Assembly (NCBI GenBank): GCA_046484625.1
Contig: JAWOIO010000111.1
Coordinates: 1 to 16,960, forward strand
Direction of reading: 5' to 3'
Length of the DNA stretch: 16,960 nucleotides
From: DASUAO01 sp046484625
GTDB taxonomy: Bacteria > Actinomycetota > Acidimicrobiia > IMCC26256 > PALSA-555
Shown piece by piece: positions 6,407 to 14,280 of this stretch. Every line of letters begins with the position of its first letter. Position 1 is the stretch's first letter. A program made the translations under genes and the position numbers. The notes below the pieces were generated by a model that had not been told where the DNA came from, made no database searches, and saw only the letters and a program-made list of their open reading frames with translations.

Positions 6407-9013
6407 TCAGACCGTGTCGTCGGGGATGGTGCGAGAAGACACGTCCTCGGGATCCATGGTACCGGCCGCGCTCTCAGCGGCCCGCCGACGGCGTCGCCAG
6501 GGGATCCCGATCATCAGCCCCACGGCGACCACCCCGGCCGTCGTGCCGAGCCGACCCAACCACTCCGCGCCGGTCGACGAGAACGAGAGGGTCACGTGCT
6601 TCGACGTCGGGACCACGACCATGAAGTTCGGGGTCGCGCGGTACGGGCCGTCGGCGCCCTCGACCTTCCAGTTCGGGAACCACGACTCCTTCACGATCAC
6701 GGGGACGCCGGTCCGGGACACGTCGAAGGAGATCGAGGTGTCGTCCCGCTCGACGTTCCAGACCCGCACCTCCCTGAGCGGACGCACCGGGCGGGAACGC
6801 GCCGCGCGCGTACTGGCGCGCTGCCATGCATCCGGGCCATCGTCGACCAGTGGACGATCGAGCGCATCCGGGTCGTCGAACCACGGCACCCCGATGCAGT
6901 CCTGCCACTTGTGGGCGACCAGGTGCTTGGGGTCGAGACCGATCCTCTCGAGGCGTCGCACGCACGCCGCTTCGTCCGCGGCGCTGAACTGGTCGACGAC
7001 GACCGGCTGCTCACGCACCCCTTCCACGAGGGGCGCATCGGCCACGCGGTAGATGCTCCACCCCGTCGGGGCGGCACCGTCGAGGTCGGGCGACGTCGTC
7101 ACCAGACGGAGGCGGTCGTCCGCGTCGGCGAGCTGCTTGGACGCGTCGGCATGCACTGCGAGGTAACGGACACCGAGGACCTGGAGCCAGCGCACCCCGA
7201 GCCCGAAGTCCTCCTGGGTCCGGTACTGGATGCCCCGCACGGCACCGGAGCTGTTCCCCGCGGCCGCGAGCGCGGCCGTCGCCATGAAGTGGTACGGCGT
7301 CGTCGCCGACGCCTCGTAGTAGACGCCCTCCATCGACGGGATCCGGCCATCCGTCCAGTACGGGAGGAGCATCAGCGCGAGCGGTGAGCCGTAGACGTTG
7401 AGCTGGCTGTTCCCCTCCCAGAGGAGGCGACCCGGAGGGAGCTCGTCGGCGGCGTCGATGAACGCGCGGTACTCGTCGTACTGCTTCGCCGGGGTCGCGC
7501 CGTCGCCCGTCGTGTCCTCGTAGCCGCGGTAGTTCCACCGGACCCAATACGGGAGGAACGACTTGTCGCGGTCGATCGAGATCAGCGCCCCCACTCCGAG
7601 CATCACGGTGAGCGTGCACATGACCCCGAGCGCGACGAGGCGGGTCGACCTGGCTGCGCGGGCCTCGGTGTCGTCGCGCGCCGCCATCGCCCGACGTGCC
7701 AGCCAGCCCGAGCCCCGCACCAGCTCCGCGGCCCCCAGGCCCATGAGCAGGAAGACCCCGAGGTACCAGAACGGCAGGAACCGCAGGTTCCAGGCCGGCG
7801 TCGCCTGGATGTCCTCCCAGAACCGGAACAGCAGTCCGCCCGTCGTCGTGAGGGCCACCACCACGAAGGTCGATGTCCTCCGGTTGCGCAGGCCGCCGAT
7901 CAGCGCGACCGCGATGAGCAGCGTCGCACCCCAGCGCCACGGCGCGAGGGTCTCGAAGTCGAACAGGTAGCTCGGGAACAGGTACTCGGAGTACTGGGTG
8001 ATCGGCGTGTAGCGCATGTCGGTCGTGTACTGCAGGACGGACACGAGCGGGATCGTCCAGACCGCGGTGAGCAGGGCTCCGACGCCGCCGATCACCACCG
8101 CCCGCCGGAGCGACGACCAAGGTCGCGACGCGAGCCAGATGATCAGCGCGCCCGCAACTGCAAAGACCGCGACCACGAGATGGCTCATCACCGTCACCGC
8201 CAGCAGCACCGCGGGGAGCGAGAGCCGCCGTCCCGACCGCAACGAGCTCGCCAGCGTTCCGAAGAACGCCAGCGCGGCTGCGAGCGCGATCGTGAACGAG
8301 TACTCGCCCGCGAGGGTGCTGGCGAGCGATCCCCCGGCGATGTGCTGGTTGAAGGCGATCGCCTTCGCGGCCTCGGAGGTCCCGGGGTCGCCGTTGAAGA
8401 ACAGGAATGCGGTCGCGGCCACGGCGAAGAACGCCGGCGCGGGGCGGGGCAGACGCAGCCCCCGCGCGAACACGTACGCACCGATCGGCAGGAGGACCGG
8501 TCCCGCGGCGGTGCCGAGCTTGAACGCGACGTTGTACGGCGCGACGAGGTCGAACGCGATGATCAGCAGGGCCGGGATCGGGAAGTAGAACTGCCCCGCC
8601 GGGAACCCGGCGTAGAAGTCGGGTGACCACCCCGAGAGGCGGAAGGGCAGCAGATGGTCGCGCAGGTAGGCGGGCCACCACACGTGGGCGGCGGTGTCAC
8701 CGCCGGACGCGGTCGTGTTGCGGAACAGCAGGCTCGGCTCGAGCTGGACGAAGACGAAGGCGCAACAGGCGGCCAGGACCAGCAGACCGACCCACGCATC
8801 GAGGCGGGTCCACCACGCGTCCCCTACGTCGACGTCGGACCGGCCCGAGCCTCGCTCCCCGGAGCCCGATGCACCGGAACCAGCTTCACCGGAACCCGAT
8901 TCGCCGGAACCCGATTCGCCGGAGCCGGGATCGTCACGATCGGGTTCGTCGGGTTCGGGGATCTGCTCGTCGGCCGCGGCGGAACCGTCGGGCGGCCCCG
9001 TCGTCTCGGCCAT
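6407..9013 (-). CDS. Large polytopic membrane protein, GT-C/YfhO-like (PTPS-related type)
   Basis: This 868-residue integral membrane protein has a cytoplasmic low-complexity head of about 65 residues (GSGES-type repeats), a first membrane segment at about 74-92, then a loop with GGDTAAHVWWPAYLRD (104-119) and GWSPDFYAGFPAGQFYF (128-144). That loop is typical of GT-C-fold membrane proteins, where an early Asp (here D106) is catalytic or metal-binding. About a dozen hydrophobic segments follow. The C-terminal extracytoplasmic part contains VPVIVKESWFPNWKVEG, a YfhO-like motif, and ends with one membrane helix and an Arg-rich stretch. The likely role is sugar transfer from a lipid-linked donor outside the membrane, but donor and acceptor are unknown. 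Its place upstream of manB fits mannose-glycan metabolism. The ATG at 9013 has only a weak AGG upstream, so the start is less certain than the rest. Confidence 0.8.
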   Translation of the reverse strand: MAETTGPPDGSAAADEQIPEPDEPDRDDPGSGESGSGESGSGEAGSGASGSGERGSGRSDVDVGDAWWTRLDAWVGLLVLAACCAFVFVQLEPSLLFRNTTASGGDTAAHVWWPAYLRDHLLPFRLSGWSPDFYAGFPAGQFYFPIPALLIIAFDLVAPYNVAFKLGTAAGPVLLPIGAYVFARGLRLPRPAPAFFAVAATAFLFFNGDPGTSEAAKAIAFNQHIAGGSLASTLAGEYSFTIALAAALAFFGTLASSLRSGRRLSLPAVLLAVTVMSHLVVAVFAVAGALIIWLASRPWSSLRRAVVIGGVGALLTAVWTIPLVSVLQYTTDMRYTPITQYSEYLFPSYLFDFETLAPWRWGATLLIAVALIGGLRNRRTSTFVVVALTTTGGLLFRFWEDIQATPAWNLRFLPFWYLGVFLLMGLGAAELVRGSGWLARRAMAARDDTEARAARSTRLVALGVMCTLTVMLGVGALISIDRDKSFLPYWVRWNYRGYEDTTGDGATPAKQYDEYRAFIDAADELPPGRLLWEGNSQLNVYGSPLALMLLPYWTDGRIPSMEGVYYEASATTPYHFMATAALAAAGNSSGAVRGIQYRTQEDFGLGVRWLQVLGVRYLAVHADASKQLADADDRLRLVTTSPDLDGAAPTGWSIYRVADAPLVEGVREQPVVVDQFSAADEAACVRRLERIGLDPKHLVAHKWQDCIGVPWFDDPDALDRPLVDDGPDAWQRASTRAARSRPVRPLREVRVWNVERDDTSISFDVSRTGVPVIVKESWFPNWKVEGADGPYRATPNFMVVVPTSKHVTLSFSSTGAEWLGRLGTTAGVVAVGLMIGIPWRRRRRAAESAAGTMDPEDVSSRTIPDDTV
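8859..8933. repeat. 15-bp tandem repeat, five copies, coding for GSGES-type pentapeptides
   Basis: Five consecutive 15-base units start with CCGG (8859, 8874, 8889, 8904, 8919); the third and fourth are identical (CCGGAACCCGATTCG). Being a multiple of three, copy-number change by slippage would lengthen or shorten the disordered head of the 868-residue membrane protein without breaking its frame. Confidence 0.85.
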
Positions 9014-9083
9014 GGGGACAGCCTGCCAGCAACCGGCGGCCGTCCCGTGTCACCCGGCGCGAGCGCCGGGAACGGGGACGACC

Positions 9084-9251
9084 TCAGGGAACCCGGACGA
9101 GCTCGAGGACACGACCGAGGGGGATGGGGCCCTCGGCATCCTCCCAGGACTTCGCGTCGCAGCGCCCGCAGCGACGGAACGTGAGCTCCGCCTCGGCGAC
9201 GCGCATGCGGATCTCGATCAGAGCGCCCTTGGTACACGTGGAGCAACGCAT
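9084..9251 (-). CDS. Small two-CxxC zinc-ribbon protein
   Basis: This is a 55-residue protein starting at ATG 9251 with a good GGGAGG about 10 bases upstream. The frame is open for a long way upstream, but that part is a shadow of the protease gene. C3-S-T-C6 and C28-G-R-C31 form a plausible four-Cys zinc site; the middle (LIEIRMRVAEAELTFRRC) reads as two short beta strands. I do not recognise a named family. Small zinc ribbons are found beside phosphomannomutase clusters in actinobacteria (DUF3499 is one), but this sequence does not clearly match that family. It lies 70 bases upstream of the large membrane protein gene in the same direction. Function unknown; nucleic-acid or protein binding is only a guess. 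Confidence 0.72.
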   Translation of the reverse strand: MRCSTCTKGALIEIRMRVAEAELTFRRCGRCDAKSWEDAEGPIPLGRVLELVRVP

Positions 9252-9293
9252 CTCGGTTCGACCTCCCAGTCGTGTGGTGCCTGACCGGTATCG

Positions 9294-9330
9294 GCCGCCC
9301 GGCCCGAGAACTTGAGCCGGCCGGGGCGGC
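9294..9330. repeat. GC-rich inverted repeat between protease and zinc-ribbon genes
   Basis: GCCGCCCGGCC (9294-9304) pairs with GGCCGGGGCGGC (9319-9330) with one bulged base and a 14-base loop. No T-run follows on the minus strand. It could act as an attenuating or processing hairpin between the two minus-strand genes, but this is unproven. Confidence 0.35.
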
Positions 9331-9364
9331 TGGCCCGGAGCAGCAATTCGGTCAGCAGCCCGGA

Positions 9365-10114
9365 TCAGGCGAGGATCAGGACCGACGCGAGGAGGTTGAA
9401 CCCGGAGTGGAGGAAGATCGACTGCGAGAGGTTCCCGGTGCGAACCGCCCGCCACCCACTCACGAGTCCCAGGGCGAGGAACGCGGGCACGTAGTAGTAG
9501 GCGTCGGGATCCCCGAGCACATGGACGAGCGCGAACACGAGCGCCGATCCGAAGACCGCCCACCCGGGCGACGTCCGGCGCAGCAGCCCTCGCAGCAAGG
9601 CACCTCGGAAGAGCAGCTCCTCGGCGACCGGCGCGAGCAGGACCACGCTGAGGGCGAAGATCGGGATCTCGACGCCGTTCGCGTCCTCGAACTGACGGAC
9701 GACCTCCTGCGACGAGCCCTCGAGGTCGGCGAGCTCGGTGATCGGCCACAGCAGCCACCCTGCGACGAGGGCGATCCCCACGCCCACGGGCACCCAGCCG
9801 AGGTCGCGCGATCGGATCGCAAAGCCGAAGTCCGCCACGAGGCCGCCCCGGCCCTTCGACCGCCCGATCCACGCGAGCGCGCCGATGATCCCGACGCCCT
9901 GGGCGACGAGCGACGCGAGGATCCCGCTGACCTCGAGGTCCTGCGGCAGGCCGGTCGCCGGCGCGTCGGCCCGTCCCGCGGCGATCGCGAGCAGGGGCAG
10001 CAACGCGACGAGTGCGCACACGAACCCGACGATCCACGCAATCAGCGCGTCGGGCAGTCCCCAGCGGAGCGTCGCGGCCGGGGCGGTGCCGGTCCCACTC
10101 CCCGCAACGGTCAT
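9365..10114 (-). CDS. CPBP (CAAX/Rce1-like) intramembrane protease
   Basis: This 249-residue polytopic membrane protein carries the full signature of the ABI/CPBP glutamic metalloprotease family: EELLFRG (165-171, E165, E166, R170), FALVH (194-198, H198) and FLHSGFN (234-240, H236 and N240). Hydrophobic segments lie at about 22-46, 65-83, 105-125, 152-164, 185-200, 208-221 and 233-248. Bacterial members cleave within membranes or process peptides, and substrates are rarely known. The ATG at 10114 has GGAGGG just upstream; a longer frame exists but would run into ftsH. It is divergent from ftsH, with 176 bases between them, and heads the minus-strand gene row. A shared role with FtsH in envelope quality control is an inference from position only. 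Confidence 0.9.
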   Translation of the reverse strand: MTVAGSGTGTAPAATLRWGLPDALIAWIVGFVCALVALLPLLAIAAGRADAPATGLPQDLEVSGILASLVAQGVGIIGALAWIGRSKGRGGLVADFGFAIRSRDLGWVPVGVGIALVAGWLLWPITELADLEGSSQEVVRQFEDANGVEIPIFALSVVLLAPVAEELLFRGALLRGLLRRTSPGWAVFGSALVFALVHVLGDPDAYYYVPAFLALGLVSGWRAVRTGNLSQSIFLHSGFNLLASVLILA

Positions 10115-10290
10115 GTCCCTCCAGGGATCGCACGCGACACGTGGTCGCTTCTCGTCACGGTACTGGCAACCCTGCGCGCGTTCGCGCACGGTCCCGGGCC
10201 GAGGGCACGCACGCGCGACGGGCGTCCTACGATGGTGGTGCACACCGCAGCCCCGCCCCTCTCCGCCCGTCGCTTCGACCTGGAGCCTCC
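10115..10290. promoter_or_regulatory. Divergent promoter region of CPBP protease and ftsH
   Basis: This 176-base gap must hold promoters for both directions. On the + strand TACGAT (10228-10233) is a fair -10 element for ftsH, with a start near 10240; no good -35 is visible. A perfect inverted repeat TGCGCG-CGTT-CGCGCA lies at 10173-10188, near the middle, and could bind a regulator of both genes. I found no convincing -10 for the minus strand. Confidence 0.4.
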
Positions 10291-12339
10291 ATGAGCCGCC
10301 CACCATCCGACATGCCTCCCGGGCGCCCCGCGGGCGGTCAGGATCGTCGGCAGCGCGACGGCCGGGGCACCCCACAGCCCAGCGGCCAGCCGAAGTGGTC
10401 GCGCATGCTCCCGTGGCTGCTGATCCTCGCTCTGCTCGGGGTGTTCGCGTTCACGAGCGTGTTCTCCGTCGACGACACCGGCGTCAAGGCGCTCAGCTAC
10501 TCACAGTTCCTCTCGGCTGCCGAGCGCGGCGAGATCGACTCGGTCCAGTACGACCCCGACACGGGCGACCTCACAGGTGAGCTGAAGGCGAAGTCCGACG
10601 GCGCCAAGGACTTCACCTCGGAAGGCCCCACGAACGACCTGCCCGAGAAGGACCTCGTCCTGCTCGACGAGCAGGGCGTCGACCTCGAGTACCAGCGGGC
10701 GGGGACGAACTTCTTCCTCGAGCTCATCCCGCTGCTGCTGCCGGTGATGCTCATCATCGGGATCTTCGTGTGGATGAGCCGACGCGCCCAGGGACAGATG
10801 GGCGCGGTGATGAACATCGGCCGGAGCCGGGCGAAGGTCTACAACACCGAGAAGCCGAAGACGACGTTCGCCGACGTCGCCGGGTACACCACCGTCAAGG
10901 CAGAGATCAACGAGGTGGTCGACTTCCTCAAGCATCCGGCGAAGTTCAAGCAGATCGGCGCCCGGATCCCGAAGGGCGTGCTCCTCGTGGGCCCCCCGGG
11001 GACGGGCAAGACGCTCATCGCGCGCGCCGTTGCCGGCGAGGCGGGCGTCCCGTTCGTGTCGGTCACCGGCTCCGACTTCATGGAGATGTTCGTCGGCGTC
11101 GGCGCGGCGCGAGTTCGCGACCTCTTCCAGACGGCCCGCAAGCAGGCACCCGCGATCATCTTCGTCGACGAGATCGACTCCATCGGGCGCAAGCGCGGTG
11201 CCGGGCTCGGTGGCGGCCACGACGAGCGCGAGCAGACCCTCAACCAGATGCTGGCCGAGATGGACGGCTTCGAGGCCACCGAAGGCATCGTGATGATGGC
11301 CGCGACGAACCGACCCGACGTCCTCGACACCGCGTTGCTGCGTCCCGGCCGCTTCGACCGGCAGGTCGTCGTGCCGCTCCCCACCCAGGAGGAGCGGGCC
11401 CAGATCCTCCGCGTCCACATGGTCGACAAGAAGGTCTCCCCCGACCTCGACGTCGAGATCATCGCCCGCGGCACCCCGGGGATGGCGGGTGCCGATCTCT
11501 CCAACCTCGTCAACGAGGCGGCGCTGCACGCCGTCCGACGAGGCTCGGCGATCGTCGAGGGCGAGGACTTCGAGGCGGCCCGCGACCGCGTGCTGATGGG
11601 CCTCAAGCGCGACTCGATGGCGCTCAACGAAGAGGAGAAGGAGGTCATCGCGTACCACGAGGGCGGCCACGCCGTGCTCGCGTACGTGCTCGACCACGCC
11701 GACCCCGTGCACAAGGTCACGATCCTCCCGAGCGGGATGGCACTCGGCGTCACCCAGCAGCTGCCCGAGGAAGAGCAGCACATCTACAAGCGCGAGTACA
11801 TCGCCGACTCGATCGTCGTCGCGCTGGGCGGGCGCATCTCCGAGGAGCTGGTCTTCGGCCACACCTCGACGGGCGCCCAGAACGACCTCGTCCGGATCAC
11901 CGAGATGGCCCGCAAGATGGTGCGCGAGTGGGGCATGTCGGAGCGGATCGGCCCGATGGCGTGGGGCTCGCAAGGACCGGTCTTCCTCGGCGAGGACCTC
12001 GTCCACACCCGCGACTACTCCGACGAGACGGCCCGGGTGATCGACGAGGAGGTCGAGCGGATCCTCCGCCAGGAGGAGGGCCGGGCCCGGCGCATCCTCC
12101 GGCTGCATCGCCGCGGCCTCGACGCGGTGGCCGGAGGGTTGCTCGAGCACGAGACGCTCACCGGCGCGGAGGTGTCCCGCCTCGTCGACGACGCGATGGG
12201 CCGCAAGGCCGGCGGGTACCGGAAGGTCCGGCGGGCCGACGGGACCGTCCAGGAGATGAGGCCGCCGGCCGACAACGGCAAGGCCAAGCCCCGGAAGCGC
12301 GCGGCCGCGGCCAAGCGGACCTCCCGCAATCGACGCTGA
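10291..12339 (+). CDS. ftsH: ATP-dependent zinc metalloprotease FtsH
   Basis: This 682-residue membrane-anchored AAA+ protease forms hexamers that extract and degrade membrane and short-lived soluble proteins. Order of parts: a Pro/Gly/Arg-rich cytoplasmic head (1-35), TM1 (about 38-56), a periplasmic-side domain of about 90 residues, TM2 (about 145-164), the AAA module with Walker A GPPGTGKT (234-241), Walker B FVDEID (291-296) and the second region of homology with ATNRPD and GRFDRQ, then the protease domain with HEGGH (456-460) and the third zinc ligand Asp532 in AQNDL. The tail is Lys/Arg-rich. Length and motifs are normal. The ATG at 10291 follows TGGAG by 6 bases; the open frame further upstream is out of keeping with the family. 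Its stop lies 1 base from the stop of the convergent thioredoxin-like gene. Confidence 0.98.
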   Translation: MSRPPSDMPPGRPAGGQDRRQRDGRGTPQPSGQPKWSRMLPWLLILALLGVFAFTSVFSVDDTGVKALSYSQFLSAAERGEIDSVQYDPDTGDLTGELKAKSDGAKDFTSEGPTNDLPEKDLVLLDEQGVDLEYQRAGTNFFLELIPLLLPVMLIIGIFVWMSRRAQGQMGAVMNIGRSRAKVYNTEKPKTTFADVAGYTTVKAEINEVVDFLKHPAKFKQIGARIPKGVLLVGPPGTGKTLIARAVAGEAGVPFVSVTGSDFMEMFVGVGAARVRDLFQTARKQAPAIIFVDEIDSIGRKRGAGLGGGHDEREQTLNQMLAEMDGFEATEGIVMMAATNRPDVLDTALLRPGRFDRQVVVPLPTQEERAQILRVHMVDKKVSPDLDVEIIARGTPGMAGADLSNLVNEAALHAVRRGSAIVEGEDFEAARDRVLMGLKRDSMALNEEEKEVIAYHEGGHAVLAYVLDHADPVHKVTILPSGMALGVTQQLPEEEQHIYKREYIADSIVVALGGRISEELVFGHTSTGAQNDLVRITEMARKMVREWGMSERIGPMAWGSQGPVFLGEDLVHTRDYSDETARVIDEEVERILRQEEGRARRILRLHRRGLDAVAGGLLEHETLTGAEVSRLVDDAMGRKAGGYRKVRRADGTVQEMRPPADNGKAKPRKRAAAAKRTSRNRR

Positions 12340-12340
12340 G

Positions 12341-12793
12341 TCAAGCGAGCAGACCGAGCCCCGACTCCGGGGTCGAGCCAGGCTCACGGACCTCGGCCAC
12401 AGCAGCCCACAGGTCGGTCGCGGACGTCGCACCCACGAACGCGCGCAGCACGACACCTTCGGCGTCGGCCACCAGGATCATCGGGATGGCGGCGATCTCG
12501 TAGCGCTCGTGGAGGGACCGCCCCACCGAGAACTCGACCTCGCACGCGACGACGTCGGGAGCCTCGAGCACCGAGACCTTCGGGCCGAGGGTCTGGCACG
12601 AGTCGCACGTCTCCGACGAGAAGTAGGCCACCAGCCACGGCGCCTCCGGGCGCGGGAAGTCGGCCCGGGCGAGCTGACGCGGCACCGGGTAGGCATCGCG
12701 GGGAGGCCCAACAGGGGCACGTCGGCGCAGCACCGCCGCGACCGCGATCCCCGCGGCGACGACCGCAACCCCGATGACGACCTGCAGGATCAT
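12341..12793 (-). CDS. Membrane-anchored thioredoxin-like protein
   Basis: This 150-residue protein has an N-terminal membrane anchor (about 3-22) followed by Arg-rich residues, then a thioredoxin fold: WLVAYFSS, the active-site C63-D-S-C66, and IPMILV with the cis-Pro (P104). An additional Cys84 lies between them. The CDSC pair differs from CGPC of thioredoxin, so the redox potential and partners are uncertain. The RRR directly after the hydrophobic segment favours a cytoplasmic C-terminal domain by the positive-inside rule, so the topology is not certain. The start overlaps the DUF5719 stop by ATGA, with no separate ribosome site, so the pair is translationally coupled. It is the last gene of the GT2/DUF5719 group. 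Confidence 0.85.
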   Translation of the reverse strand: MILQVVIGVAVVAAGIAVAAVLRRRAPVGPPRDAYPVPRQLARADFPRPEAPWLVAYFSSETCDSCQTLGPKVSVLEAPDVVACEVEFSVGRSLHERYEIAAIPMILVADAEGVVLRAFVGATSATDLWAAVAEVREPGSTPESGLGLLA

Positions 12794-14280
12794 CGGAGCG
12801 CGGTGACGGCGCGGGCGAACGGCACCGCGACGGAGACCGAGACGCCCGTCCCCAGCACCTGGCGCCCGACGACGATCGGCCCGTCGGCGCTCACCACGAG
12901 CACCTGGTCCGGGCGGATCCCTCGCTCGGTCAGCGCGAACTCGACGAGCGCCCCCGCGGGCACTGCGGCAGCCGGTGCGCTCCGGGGACTGTCGGGGTCA
13001 CCTGCGGTGTACGCGTACAGCTGGACGGTCACCGGCGCCGTCCCCACGTTGAGGACCGCGATCACGGCCTCGTCGCTCTCCGTCGTTCGGCCGAGCGCGA
13101 GGGCCCAACGGGTCGCCGTCGTGACCGATCCCGGAGTGCTCGCCACCCCTGTGACCGGTGCGGGGGGGGCCCACGCGCCGCTCGCGTCGACGACGACGGG
13201 CGCGCCCTGGACGACCCGCACGTCGATCGCGTAGCCGACCCCCGCCGCGACCCGCTGGCCGACGTCGATCGTCGTGATGCTCATCGGTGAGACCGTCACG
13301 CGCTCCGGCGGGACGTTCGAGCCATTGTCGAGGAACAGGTCGACCTCGACGTCGGCGGCGACGTCGCCGAAGTTCGCGATCGACACCGAGCGCGTGGTCC
13401 CGGCGGTGGAGGCTCCCGATGGGAACCGCCAGTGGCGTGCGCCGTTGTTGACCCCGGGCGAGAGCGAGAGGCCGCGTCGCACGTCGGTACCGTCGAACTG
13501 GGTCGACGACTCCGCCACGACCCGACCCGTCCGGGCGACGACGGAGATCGCGACCTCGGGCTCGCGACTCACCAGGTCGTGCACCGGCAGGGACACCCGA
13601 GATCGCCGGGGGACCACGAGGGCCTGGGTCTCCCCGGGCGCGTCGACACCGTTGGCGGTGAGGAACGTCACGTCGACGATCGCATCGTCGCCGAACGGGT
13701 TGAACAGGGCCAACCACTCCTGCGCCCCGCGATCGGTGGAGACACCGGTGAAGAACCACGTGCGGTCGGCCGTGCGGGTGCAGGGATTGACGGCGAAGTC
13801 GTCGGCGCGGCGCACCTCGTGCTCGACCACCGCCTGACCCCCGAAGACCTCCACGACCACCCCGGGCTCGGGGGTCGCGAGGACGTCCGCGACCTCGACC
13901 CGTCGCTGCGCCAACGTGTCGATCGAGAGCTTCCGGCTGCTCGGCTCCTCGCTGCCTCCCGGCATGACAGTGATCGTGACGTCGATCGGGTACCGCTCCA
14001 GGTTTCCGATGATCACCGCCTCGGTCGCCCGCCCGTCGGGGGTCGAGGTGCCCTCCGCGCAGTACCACGCCGCCGACACGTTCCTCCGTGACGGAACCGT
14101 CGGCCCGTCGGACGGCTCACGTGCCGGCGCGGGCGGTGCGGTCCGTGAGGACGATCCCTGGGCGAGCACCACCGCTGCCGCGAGCAGCGCGGCCAGCACG
14201 ACGAGCGCAGGGGTGCGCCAGACGCGACGCACCGGCTCGCCGGAGCTCGTCCCTCCTCGGTCGTGCCCGCGCCTCGCCAT
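12790..14280 (-). CDS. DUF5719 family membrane-anchored extracellular protein
   Basis: This 496-residue protein starts at ATG 14280, which shares one base with the stop of the upstream glycosyltransferase (TGATG). The frame is open further upstream, but that would overlap the neighbour deeply. One membrane segment (about 23-40) follows an Arg-rich start; the rest is predicted outside, beginning with a linker rich in Pro and Ser and the family-typical AWYCAEG (70-76). The body looks like repeated beta-sandwich units with phrases such as IGNLERYPIDVTITV, LFNPFGDDAIVDVTF, SIANFGDVAADVEV and VLNVGTAPVTVQLY. The family is found in actinobacteria beside this kind of glycosyltransferase; its function is unknown, and a cell-wall or glycan scaffold role is a guess. 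A run of eight G (13162-13169) lies in the coding sequence, and the frame is intact there. Confidence 0.85.
   Translation of the reverse strand: MARRGHDRGGTSSGEPVRRVWRTPALVVLAALLAAAVVLAQGSSSRTAPPAPAREPSDGPTVPSRRNVSAAWYCAEGTSTPDGRATEAVIIGNLERYPIDVTITVMPGGSEEPSSRKLSIDTLAQRRVEVADVLATPEPGVVVEVFGGQAVVEHEVRRADDFAVNPCTRTADRTWFFTGVSTDRGAQEWLALFNPFGDDAIVDVTFLTANGVDAPGETQALVVPRRSRVSLPVHDLVSREPEVAISVVARTGRVVAESSTQFDGTDVRRGLSLSPGVNNGARHWRFPSGASTAGTTRSVSIANFGDVAADVEVDLFLDNGSNVPPERVTVSPMSITTIDVGQRVAAGVGYAIDVRVVQGAPVVVDASGAWAPPAPVTGVASTPGSVTTATRWALALGRTTESDEAVIAVLNVGTAPVTVQLYAYTAGDPDSPRSAPAAAVPAGALVEFALTERGIRPDQVLVVSADGPIVVGRQVLGTGVSVSVAVPFARAVTALR

Noticed and set aside
5350..6624. Open frame of 424 codons on the + strand opposite phosphomannomutase
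   Set aside because: It is a codon-bias shadow: the minus strand carries every phosphohexomutase motif, and this frame has no domain.
8859..8933. CRISPR-like array
   Set aside because: The 15-base units are directly adjacent without spacers and lie in frame inside a coding sequence, so this is a tandem repeat coding for a linker.
10501..12456. Open frame of 651 codons on the minus strand opposite ftsH
   Set aside because: Long antisense frames are expected in GC-rich coding DNA. The translation is low-complexity (rich in Arg, His, Leu, Val and Asp) without a recognisable domain, and ftsH on the + strand has all its motifs.
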